From assembly GCA_963920765.1 (NCBI GenBank), contig OY987242.1, positions 13,044,002 to 13,108,001 of the forward strand: DNA of 64,000 bases, read 5' to 3'. The notes beneath the pieces were generated by a model, which saw nothing but the letters and a program-made list of their open reading frames with translations, did no database searches and had not been told where the DNA came from. Every line of letters starts with the position of its first letter. Positions within the stretch are counted from its first letter, which is position 1. The position numbers and the translations under genes were made by a program. The stretch comes from Ulota crispa. Its lineage: Eukaryota > Streptophyta > Bryopsida > Orthotrichales > Orthotrichaceae. Of this stretch, positions 34,604-44,606 are shown piece by piece.

Positions 34604-35540
34604 GTAACCCCTAAAGGCCCAAAATTTTCCTCTGTAGACAAATAGACCTCGGGCATACACCTATGACTAAACCAATTTTTTTAAAATTTTGAAACTTTTG
34701 AGGATGGCGGGGAATTCAAAGATGTACGTGTACATCTAAATTTTTCTTCATTCTAACATTCATTGAAGAAGTTATGCATGAATTTTTGAACAACGAGGAG
34801 GGCGGGCAGTCTGGGTAGCCCAAAGAACTTCTTTTAAATTCGCATTTAAAAAAAATTAAAATATGAAATTGATTTCTTACATTTATATATATGTGGGAAG
34901 CTTTTAATCATTCAATTTTGATTGATAAGTGAGAAGTTTTAGTTTGCGGGTAGGTGTTGGACTCCCAAACCTGCATTTTGTTTGCCCCTTGTAAAATTTT
35001 GTGCTTTAATTTTTTTTGAATTTTTTTTTTCCAAGTTGTAGTAGACTAAGATTCCCTTGGTTTTCACTATTTGGATTAAAGTAATTCACATTTCTTAATT
35101 TTACATAAATCCTCCAATTTTGCATAGTGTATATGCAAATTTTATGGCCTTACAACATTGCAAGATTTTACAAAGTATGATTCATACCTCTAGTTCATTT
35201 GAAAATACTCACACACATACCTAACTTGGTTTTCTACATGGAAAAAATAAACCTTAGCTTTGCATAGAGCAATTTTTTGATACATGAGAGGTCAGAGGCT
35301 CTGAAATTTTTGGGCGTAGGGGAAAAAACCTTTTTTTCACTTTAGATGTTAATATCTCACTTCTCTACATGTAGAATGAGCTTTTTTTTTTTCCACAAGT
35401 ACCTCCCATAGTTTAGAACAAGATCCTAGGGTTGGATTTCCAAAAAAAACCTTTTTTTCCTACCTTTCTACTAATTCTCCCAAAAGTGGCACTTTTTAGT
35501 GACTTTCACATAGAAAAGGGCTTGGGCCTTTAGGGGGTAA
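34604..35540. mobile_element. piggyBac-like element P13, flanked by GTAA instead of TTAA
   Basis: The inverted ends are CCCCTAAAGGCCCAA and TTGGGCCTTTAGGGGG-type sequence (GGGCCTTTAGGGGG at 35525-35537). The four bases outside are GTAA on both sides (34604-34607 and 35537-35540) in direct orientation. That is what a four-base target duplication predicts and what a mutated inverted repeat does not. The body aligns in reverse with P4 and P8. Non-coding. Confidence 0.64.
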
Positions 35541-37321
35541 TGTGATGAAAACGTACCACTCTCAAGTGGCTATACAAAAGGACGATTCTAAATGATATAG
35601 TTTTGTTCAAGAAAACCATTTGTACATGAAGATGACAATAAATGAATTTTGCAACAGCAAGATTTTATCCTTGTTTGTTTTAGCCCTTTATAAAAACCAG
35701 CAATTAAATTTTGACTAATTAGTTTAATTTCAATGATGACAAGTATATATATTTGTTGTATATTTTCACCACACTTTTATCATAACTATCAATGTTAAGA
35801 AACAAAGCTAAATATCATCCCAACCATCCCTCACAACTCATATCACATTCGGTGTGATTTCACAATACAATGACTTTAGATATTGGCAACAAATATCTTT
35901 CTTATATTATAATAGACTTGGTTTGCATTATGTCTGTCCGTCAAGCAAAGTAAGATTTAAAAATTTGTGTATGGCCAAGGGGAAAAGTGAAAATTTTGTG
36001 TTTGCTTGAGAGCCAAGGGGTAAAGTGATGAATATGGGCGTTGTGTGCGAAAGGATATCTTTGGTGAAACCCCTTGAATATTTTTCCAACTTGAATTTGA
36101 AATCCACATATAAAGGGGTGGGGAGGTAGATGAAGAGACAAATTGGTTTGAATCTAAAATTGAATTTGTTTGAGTTTACATTATCTCATGAAATAAATTT
36201 TAATGTGAACTAGGGGGCATGAGAGGATGGCATGGAGGATAACATGGGGGCCATGGAGGGCATGACTTTGTTGGTACAACGAGCACGTAGGGTGTACTAT
36301 ATATATATATATATATAGGGAATTGCTAAAGTCACACTCAAATTTGGAGATATTTTTTGCACATCTCAATGTGCAAAAAAAACTTTTTTATTTTCTCACA
36401 AATAAAACAAAAATTTACCCTAAAATTTGTTGATTTTCTATTGTTCATTTTACAAGTGAAGACACCACAAGAGAACCAGACTCTCCCAACTTTGGAACCC
36501 ACCATTGTGTCAAGGAGGACAAATGACCTTTTGCATACACTTTCAAATATGTATTCACAACTTGACATGCAAAAATCTACTAACTAAAAGCATTTGTAAC
36601 TTGAGATGTAGAAGGCGTCTTGTTATATTTGAACACAACATGGCAGTTTTTTTTAAATACACCAAGCTTCGGCAATCATAGAATATGAGGCCTCAATTCG
36701 GAAGTTGAAGAGGAAGATTCAATCTCACATTTTCAAACAGAAGTCCTACTTTTAAGGACAATTACCCGAGTTGCAGAAACTGAAGACATGAGTTTTGAAA
36801 GTTCTAAATTTTTTGCTAAAAGAATTGGGTTTTGAGAATCTTTAACACTATGACATTTTATTGATTGATGTCGTACTTGGGGTTGCTGCATTACCTTTTC
36901 AGAGAAAATGCATCACAACCACATTTCAAAATTTCTTTCATAGGATGCCACATGTGATATTTAATGGCACAGTCTCCTGCTTCTACTTCCAAGTTCCAAG
37001 TTCCAAGTTCCAACTTGACGCTCACCAATGTATCGATGCAGGGGACTTGGGGTCAACTGCCATGCTGCATTGGAATCACAAAAAGTAAAAACAACAAAGA
37101 TATTAGGGATTCATGCATGAAAGAGTGCTAGAAAACAACGAAATTGAAAATGAAATTTGGTGTAATGGCAAAAATTTTCGCAAGAAACACCAAATTTTAA
37201 AAATATTAGATTTCCAAAGTCAAAAAATGTAAATCACTGTAGATTATTTGAATAAAAAAAAAAAAATTGCCCTCAGTGAAAGTTGCATCCTAGTATCTAC
37301 AATTGTGTCAGTACACCTAGG
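35541..37321. other. AT-rich intergenic DNA, one microsatellite
   Basis: A (TA)n run is at about 36297-36317 and a TTCCAAG short tandem near 36990-37015. No coding sequence was recognised. A 76-codon pair of overlapping frames near 36340-36590 is present on both strands and has no family features. Confidence 0.5.
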
Positions 37322-37334
37322 GGTTTGAGCCTCT

Positions 37335-37968
37335 ATTGTATAGTGGGGTACATTAATTTTATGAATCTTTCCGCAGGAATAATGTCAAAAAATTCTGGAA
37401 CTTTTAGAGGCCATAACTTCCTCAAAAATTGTCCATTTTTGAAACCAGAAATTGCGTTGGAATCTTACTAAAGGTTACCTACATGATTTGATAAAAAATA
37501 TTTGAAAGTTTACAAATGATAAATTTTTTTTGGCTACTTCCTATATATTGTCCACCATCCCTCTTGCCAAAATCACTGCTTGAATTCAATTAGGCTATGC
37601 CACTACCAATAGCCAAAGAAAAAGCAAGAAATGATACACATCATTCAAAAAGTATGGGATGAGGTATCCATGGAGCAATTACAAACCCTTATTGCAAGTA
37701 TGCCCAATTGAATTGAAGCGGTGATATTGGCAAGAGGTGGAAGTACTAGACGGTAGACAGTATATAAGAAGTAGCCAATTTTTTTTATCATTTGTTAACT
37801 TTTAGGTTTTTCTTATCAAATTAGGTAGTACACTTTAGTAGGATTGCAACGCAATTTTGGTTTTAAAAACGGACAATGTTTGAGTAAGTTGTGGGCTTCA
37901 AAAGTTCCAGAATTTTTAGCTACAATTTTCCTGCAATTTTTTTTGTAAGATTACTGTACCCCACTATA
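37335..37968. repeat. Large imperfect inverted repeat built on a Tc1/mariner-like tail
   Basis: Arms of about 265 bp (roughly 37335-37600 and 37692-37968) are reverse complements at an estimated 75-80 percent. Shared blocks include AATTCTGGAACTTTT, TAGTGGGGTAC, AATTGCGTTG, TGGCTACTTC and CTCTTGCCAA. The spacer is about 90 bp. The right arm includes the coding end of a Tc1-like transposase and the left arm contains an inverted copy of that end. This points to a fold-back duplication of the element's 3' part. Confidence 0.6.
37631..37755 (+). pseudogene. C-terminal remnant of a Tc1/mariner-like transposase
   Basis: The plus-strand frame reads MIHIIQKVWDEVSMEQLQTL, IASMPN, one stop, then IEAVILARGGSTRR. 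This matches the conserved end of Tc1-type DDE transposases (I.. .W..I..E....LI.SMP.R..AVI...GG.T). The catalytic domain is not present nearby; only the last ~40 residues survive. It sits at the hinge of the inverted repeat 37335-37968. Identification is by motif memory, not by alignment. Confidence 0.55.
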
Positions 37969-39698
37969 CAATACCAGAAAGAAAGTATGCGTAAGCCTTT
38001 TTATAGCTTTCAAAGAAGTTTGTATAACATAGAATGTAATGGGCATTTCATTCTCATATTGTTGATATCTGATTCTTATGCAATCCCAATTAAGCATACC
38101 AAATTTCAATTACTAAAAACCAATACCTTATTTTTGGTAAATTATTTTAAATAAAATTTATGATTTTACATGATGATTGATTAAAAAATATTGGTAATGA
38201 ATTTTTGAGATTTGAATGCTTAGATATGTAGGAAACATCTATACGCACATCTTTTCATTTATCAAATATCTTCAAATAGTTTCAAAATTCCTTTTATAGA
38301 AATTTTAATGTTGGAATGATCATGACCAAATTTAGTAAAGTAGACAATTCTTTATGGAAAGTAGACTTTACTATTTGACTCAAAATTATGATTAAGTTTG
38401 TACCTTTGAACATGATGATATGTTTACTTTGCCAAAAGCTAATCGATATATAGAGATGTCTATTCCACAAAATTTGGATATGATCACCCCAACATTAAAA
38501 TTTCTAGGAAAAGAATTTTGAAGCTTTTTTAGAGATGCTTGTAGGAAAGAAGGATTTGTATATGGATGCTTCTTGCACATTTATGTAATCAAGTCTCAAA
38601 AATTCATCACCAATATTATTTTGTCAATTGCTATGTAAAACCATGTGTATTATGTAAAATGAATCACTAAAAAAGAGTTTTGGTTTTTAGAAACTCAAAG
38701 TTGGTATGCTTGACTACTATTATATAAGACTCAAATATCCATGCCAAGACAATAAAATGCCAATTACATTCCATATTATGCAAAGTTCTTTGTAAGCCAC
38801 ACTAGGAAAACTTAGACTTCTTCCGAGGATTGTACCAGGGTTTAATTTCTTGGCAAATTTTTGCCATAATCTTACCTCAAAAGTGAGATGGCTATTGGTA
38901 CACTAAGAAATTTTAGTGAAAATTTGGATGAAATTGCCATTTCCCTACATGAGCTGAAACATGATTTGCCATACATTGGATGAAAGTAGCTTATATTAGA
39001 AATTTTTTGGATGAATTTTTGCTAATCTTTCATTTATTCTAATTTTAGCAAAATTTTCCTTACCTGCCTGCATTCTAGGGTGCGAGTTGCTCTACCCTAA
39101 CAAAAACAAAAATTAAATCCTGGATTGTACTGTACAATACAAAAAAGGAAGTACATATACATCCTCTCATGACATTCAAAGAGCATTGCATAACATAGAA
39201 TATATTATAGTCATTTTACTATCCTTTGTCATCAATATTTAACTTTTGTGCAGTCTAATCAAGTATACTAAACTTCCCTTCCTAAAAACCAAAACCCCAT
39301 TTTTGGTGAAGTATTTAGTAAAATATTCATGATTTTACATAATAATTGATCAAGAAACATTGGTGATGAATATTTGAGATTTAATTGCATAGATATGAAG
39401 AAAACATCCATATGCTCATCTTTCCTCCTAACAAGCATCTTCGAAAGGCTTCAATAAGTTCTTTTATAGAATTCAATGTTGGGATGGTAATGCATGTCTA
39501 AATTATGTAAAATAATAAATTATGTATGGTAATCAAATTTTACTACTTGATTCATTCATTATGAATAAGTTTGTAACTTTGAGCATGATGATATGTTTAC
39601 TATACCAAAATTTAGCTAAAAAATAGAGATATCCAATTTACAAATTTTCGTCATACCACTCTTCACATTGAATTTTACATGGAGCATATTTTTGTTAC
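37969..39698. repeat. Direct and inverted repeats of one AT-rich family (R)
   Basis: Two direct copies lie at about 37969-38460 and 39118-39660. Both contain ATAACATAGAAT, GATTTTACAT(G/A)AT(G/A)ATTGAT, CATAGATATG/CTTAGATATG and GATGATATGTTTACT in the same order. A reverse-complement copy occupies about 38500-38760, so the first part is a fold-back. A further reverse copy is near 41880-42085. Both direct copies start next to ACTGTAC...ACAATAC, which resembles the outer end of the Tc1-like inverted repeat. No transposase is visible inside. Confidence 0.5.
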
Positions 39699-40638
39699 TC
39701 AATCCCTAAAGGCCCAACTACCCCCTTAGGAAATGAATAGATTTTGGGCATGTACCTATAACTAAACTATTTTGTGTGATTTTTTGAAACTTTTATTGAA
39801 GGTGGGGAATTCCAAGACCTATGCATGCATTTAACATTTTCTTCATTCCAACAATCAATGAAGAAATTATCAAGATCTTTTTTGAAACTAGGCGAGAAGG
39901 AGCAGTTTAGGAAAGGCCTCTTCTTTGTAAGTGGGTGTTGACTCTAAAGAGGGTCAGCCCTTGTGAGCGCAAGGTGTGGACACTTGGATAAACGGGAGGG
40001 GAGTGGAAGGTGCCCATCTCGGGGGACTCCCAAACCTCCATTCCTTTTGCCCCTTGTAAAATTTGGTACTTTAATTTTTTGAGCAGTTTGAGTATTTGTT
40101 TTTTGATTAATTTTTTTCCTAAGTTGTTGTAGGCTATGATTCCTTAGCTTTCACCATTTTGGTCAATATGATTTGAATTTTTGAATTTTACATAAATCCT
40201 CCAAATTTGACTAGTGTACTTGCAAATTTCATGACCTTCAGGCATTCAAAGATTTTTTGAAGCATGTTCTACACCTCCAATTGATCTGAAAATTTGCCAA
40301 CATTGACCTAACTTGGTCTTCTACATGGGGAAATTAAACCTCAACTTTATTTCAATTTTGCGTAGAGCACATTTTTTCTATAAGAGTGGTCAAAGGCTTC
40401 TAAAATTTTTGGGCAACAGGGAAAAAAACTTTTTGTGTCAATGTAAAAGTCAATATCTCACTCCTCTACATTTAGAATGAGCTGATTTTTTTCCCACAAG
40501 AACCTATAGTAGTCCAAGGCAAGAGTTTGTGGTTGGAATTTCAAGAAAAACTTTTTCTCCTACTTTTCTACTCATTCCCCCAAAAGTGGTAGTTTTTACT
40601 AACTTTCACCAAAAAAAGCTTAGGTCTTTAGGGGTTAA
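39699..40638. mobile_element. TTAA-flanked piggyBac-like element P14
   Basis: The left end TCAATCCCTAAAGGCCCAA has one change in the flanking tetramer; the right end GGTCTTTAGGGGTTAA is intact (40635-40638). The body is in the same orientation as P13 and reversed relative to P4 and P8. A new left end (TTAATTCCTAAAGGACCAAA) begins at the shared TTAA at 40635, so another, incomplete element follows. Non-coding. Confidence 0.6.
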
Positions 40639-40911
40639 TTCCTAAAGGACCAAAGGCTTACATTATTGGATTTTTGATTGAAATTTTTAGTTTTTTTTTT
40701 CTTACAACATAGTATTGCAAGGGCTACATAAGGATAATTTGTTTTTATTGAAATTGGATTTACAATTCAAAGGTTATGAGGGATTACATGGGAGTTTTAA
40801 TTGGATGGGCAATTTGAGCATTGCCATATTTTATCAACTTCTCCTAAGGGCAACCAATGAAGGCATGATCCTTCACTAGAGAATGTTTAAAAAAATATTG
40901 TATTTTATAAA
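40639..40911. other. Left part of a further TTAA-type element, right end not found
   Basis: The sequence following the shared TTAA at 40635 starts with the family terminus TTAATTCCTAAAGGACCAAA. No mirrored right end was found before the Mutator-like MITE. No gene is present. Confidence 0.4.
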
Positions 40912-41322
40912 GGGAATTGATATGTGCATACTAGGGGTTGATATTTGCACACCCCCCTAGGAGGTAAATTATAGATTTCTACCATCAAAAAGCTGATTTT
41001 GAGAATTTTGAATTCAGATTTGGATTTAGGGACCATGGGTTACTCTAGAACCATAAAAATGTTACAATTAAACAACATCTAGTGAAAAAGCTTAGTTAGG
41101 GGAAAAAATATTACTTTTACTTTTGTTTGTAAAAAAAGATAAGCTTTTTCAGTAGATGTTGTTAAATTGCAACTTTTTTTTGGTTCTAGACTATATCATG
41201 GTCTCTAAGTCCAAATCTGAATTCAAAATTCTCAAATTCAGATTTTTGATTATAGAAATCTATGATTTACCTCCCAAGGGGTGTGCAAATATCAACCCCC
41301 CGGTGTGCACATATCAATTCCC
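40912..41322. mobile_element. Mutator-like MITE, copy A
   Basis: The left end GGGAATTGATATGTGC and the right end GCACATATCAATTCCC are inverted. An 8-bp direct repeat TTTATAAA flanks it (40904-40911 and 41323-41330). The two halves are also inverted internally (TCTACCATCAAAAAGCTGA versus TTTTTGATTATAGAAATC). Duplications of 8-9 bp point to the Mutator superfamily. Non-coding. Confidence 0.72.
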
Positions 41323-42576
41323 TTTATAAATACATTAATCTTTGAAATGCAATAGATACAAGAATTTTCGTATTTTCTTTTCGATTTTTTTTTTGTGATT
41401 GTCAGTAAATCTAATACCTTCTTATCCAATACTTAAATTTTCATTTTTTCAAACATATGGCCTTTGAAAATTTGGTTTGTAAAAAACCTCAATGAATTGT
41501 GAATTTCAAGCACATGTTTGTAATGCAGGGTCATGTATGGTGTGTTCCATGTCTTTGTTGGCCATAAAAACTTGTGGGAATATGCCTTACATTATGTAGA
41601 GTGTGTTGGACAAATCTCTTTAGCACCCACAATGCAAAAAATGACCACAAGATGTGGTCAAAGGGACTTGAAAATTTTGGGCAAAGATAAAAAAACTTTT
41701 ATAGAAACTTAAAATGATCACATCTCTCAATTTGCAGAGTTAAACCTCACAAAACTTTCACTATGTCTTTCTGCAAGATCCTATAGTTGAATTTTTGTGA
41801 AGTAAATAAACATATTGGATCAAATGACTTGAGTGATTTTTGAGAAAAATATGGACTTGATCCATATCTTTAACTTGAAAAATGTGCATGTGAATGTTTC
41901 TCACATATCAATGCAATAAAATCTCAAATATTCATCACCAATGTTTCTCAACCAATTACCATGTACACCCATGAATCTTTCACAAAATATGTCATTAAAA
42001 ACTGAGTTTTGGTTTTGTAGGACCTAAATTTGGGATGCGTGATTGGGGTTGCATAAGCATCAAATACCAACAATGCAAGACAACAATACGTCAACATTAA
42101 AGGAAAAATGAGCTCAAGAGAGGGTCCCTAAACTTTGACAAACCACTCTATATATTTAGGTAGGAGAAGCATAGGTAAGGTACCTACACAAGTGTCTCTA
42201 CCTTATGTGAATTACTCAAGTGTACCATGGTACCTAACAAAAGGATTGATGATGGAAAACAATATTATAACATGATAATGACAAATGCAAGGACCTTTAG
42301 TGGGACACAAGAATAAACTAGGATTAGGATTCCCAATCAAACAAGGATAGTCATCAAACAAAAAGCATATGATATTGTAAAATAAAATTATTCATATGAA
42401 GTACTTGTAGGTGGGTATAGGGGATTAGTCTCTTTTTATTTGAAAAAGGACATTACATTTAAATGCTTTTGACCCCTCCAACCCCTTCCCATATGGGCCT
42501 TCTCTTGAGCTCATTTTTCCTCTAATGTTACAATATAATCTATATATTATGTGTGATTTTCTTTGAATAGTAGAAT
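41323..42576. other. AT-rich intergenic DNA with a copy of repeat R
   Basis: About 41880-42085 matches repeat family R in reverse (AATATTCATCACCAATGTTT, AAACTGAGTTTTGGTTTT). The remainder holds no recognised gene or terminus. Confidence 0.45.
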
Positions 42577-42986
42577 GGGAATTGATATGTGTACTACACC
42601 CTTTCAATTACTGTACCACACCCCCAAAGTAAATTTTAGATTTCTACCTTCAAAAAGCTGAATTTGAGAATTTGGAATTCAGATTTGAACTTAGAGACCA
42701 TGATTTAGTCTAAAACCACAAAAAAAGTTGCAATTCAACAACACCCAATGAAAATGTTTATATTTTTTTACAAAAAAGTAAAAGTAACACTTTTCTCCCT
42801 AACTAAACTTTTTCATTGGGTATTGTTGGATTGTAATCTTTTTAATGGTTCAAGCTTGAATCATGGTCTTCAAGTCCAAATCTGAACTCCAAATTCTCAA
42901 ATTCGACTTTTTGATGGTAGAAATGTAAAATTTACTTTGGGGCGTGGTACAGTAATTGAAAGGGTATGGTACACATATCAATTCCC
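42577..42986. mobile_element. Mutator-like MITE, copy B (9-bp target duplication)
   Basis: Ends are GGGAATTGATATGTGTAC and GTACACATATCAATTCCC. The direct repeat TAGTAGAAT / TAGCAGAAT at 42568-42576 and 42987-42995 differs at one of nine bases. The body is homologous to copies A and C. Non-coding. It marks the left edge of the GC-richer upstream region of the glycosyltransferase-like gene. Confidence 0.78.
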
Positions 42987-42995
42987 TAGCAGAAT

Positions 42996-44519
42996 ATATG
43001 GTGTTGTAGTGTTGTACTGTTATTGTATACATTTGTTGGGGGGACACCGTACAGTAGCTGGAAAGCATCGCCAATTCGCCACCCATGACCGCCGCCTGTC
43101 AAGCGGCACGAGCAGTCAAACGCCCGTGGCCCCGTGCACGAACCAGCGGCATCTCCCGTCCGAAAGCGGCACCTTGCGTCTGTCGGAGAAAGCAAGATGG
43201 CGCGGGTAAAGCGGGATAGCGGGCTCCAAAATCCAAACGAAGCAAATAGAAGCTTTGCTCTCTAGCCGTCCCGCAGTCCCGGGCCTCCCGGCTCCTCCGA
43301 GGAACCACCGGACGAAGCAAAAAAAAAAGTAAAAAGGCGCTTCTGCACAACTTTTCAGCGGCAAGAGAACTGATGGTGCGTGTGCATGCGTCAATGCATT
43401 ATTTCCGCCTCAATGACGCCATGCAACACCCCAGCCCATCATCATCATCATCACCCCAGCGCCAACGATCCCCAAAGCCACGAATTCGGGCCCGCCCTTT
43501 CTTTCAAACTCCAAGTTTCCTACACGAATTTGAGGAGATCGCCGAGTGTGTTGGTGTTGGTGGTTGCAGAGGGTTCCTCGTTGTCTCCGCATGCGGGGCG
43601 GTTTTTTTTTTGAATCTGCTCAGCCGGTGTGGATTTGTGGGTACCTCTCTGGCGTGGCGGCGATCTTGATGCGCATCAATGATGGCCATTTCGGAGACGG
43701 AGGTCGAGGTAGAAGAGCGAGGCGTTGAAAGAAGGTGGGTTGGGCCGCTTCTTGTTTGACCAATGTAGTCTTGATTTCTGTAATTTTTTTCTGCAATTCC
43801 ATTTCGACTCAAGATCCACCAGGAAATATATAGCTCCAGTGATGACCACGCGATTTACTGGCGCAGAGTGATATAATGGCTTTTTTATTAAATTTTTATT
43901 TTGCTGTTTGGGTTCGATCGAGCTGGGATGGATTCCTGGACGGTAATTTACTCCGGAATCTGTAGATCCGGGTACGAGTTGTTCCATCATAGCCTCTCTC
44001 ACACGTTGGCCCGCGGCTTCCAAAGATTTTTTCAAGGGTCTGCAAGTCATGATTGTGCATTCCTGAAGAATCCTTGCTTCTTCTTTAAAGAAAACAGCCC
44101 GGGTGGTTCGATCTACACTGCAAGTGGCCCTTTGACATTCGTCGGCCTTACGCAACTCCAATACCCGTTTCTTTAGTCGACCAAAAGTCACTTCTTTGAG
44201 CGCAGGTCATATGATTTTTGGCATGTCGCTGTTGAAAAGGGCTAGTAGTGAGGCTTTTTCTACATTTTCTTTGGTCATTTTGTATGTAGAGCTTCAACGC
44301 TGCTGTTTTTTCAGTGGTTAAGAGGGCTAGCGGATCCAGTGATTGAATGGTTTCCTGCCGAGGAGTGGGGTGGGTCGCGCTGAAGTGGCACTTTTTTTTG
44401 TCACCGACTGCTTTCACATGGAGTATGCTTTCCTTGTTTTTTTTTCTCTACCTCTTCTAGGTCGTTATCTAGCACCCCATTCGTAAACCCGTGTGCTTAC
44501 ATTGTGAGCTGACAATGTA
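42996..44519. promoter_or_regulatory. GC-rich upstream region of the glycosyltransferase-like gene
   Basis: GC content jumps sharply after about 43040 and stays high through the gene. The interval includes a CAT/TCA-rich microsatellite near 43437-43455. It probably contains promoter and a long 5' UTR, possibly spliced. Several overlapping frames of 60-100 codons occur on both strands, without recognisable domains apart from the minus-strand segment listed separately. Confidence 0.4.
43968..44191 (-). CDS. Coding-like minus-strand segment, unrecognised
   Basis: The minus-strand frame beginning MTFGRLKKRVLELRKADECQ continues for about 75 residues rich in Lys, Arg, Glu and Cys to QLVPGSTDSG. 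It looks like an alpha-helical protein rather than random sequence. Beyond about 43965 the frame runs into low-quality sequence. A transferred organelle gene fragment is one possibility, an antisense exon another. I could not identify it, and chance is not excluded. Confidence 0.22.
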
Positions 44520-44606
44520 ATGTTGACTGCATGCACTCCGCAGATTGACAACAACTCCACGGCATGCTTTCGACAAAGCACAAGATTCGCATTGACGTCA
44601 GATTCA

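Noticed and set aside
36297-36317. (TA)n run as a possible origin or matrix attachment signal
   Set aside because: It is a simple microsatellite in AT-rich DNA; nothing else supports a function.
2832-40638. Telomere-like heptamers CCCTAAA/TTTAGGG recurring through the gene-poor regions
   Set aside because: They are the termini of the TTAA-flanked elements, one per end and never in tandem, so they are not interstitial telomeric arrays.
43676-44191. Full 171-codon minus-strand frame taken as one gene
   Set aside because: Only the first ~75 codons look coding; the remainder reads as random sequence. Only the shorter part is listed, with low confidence.
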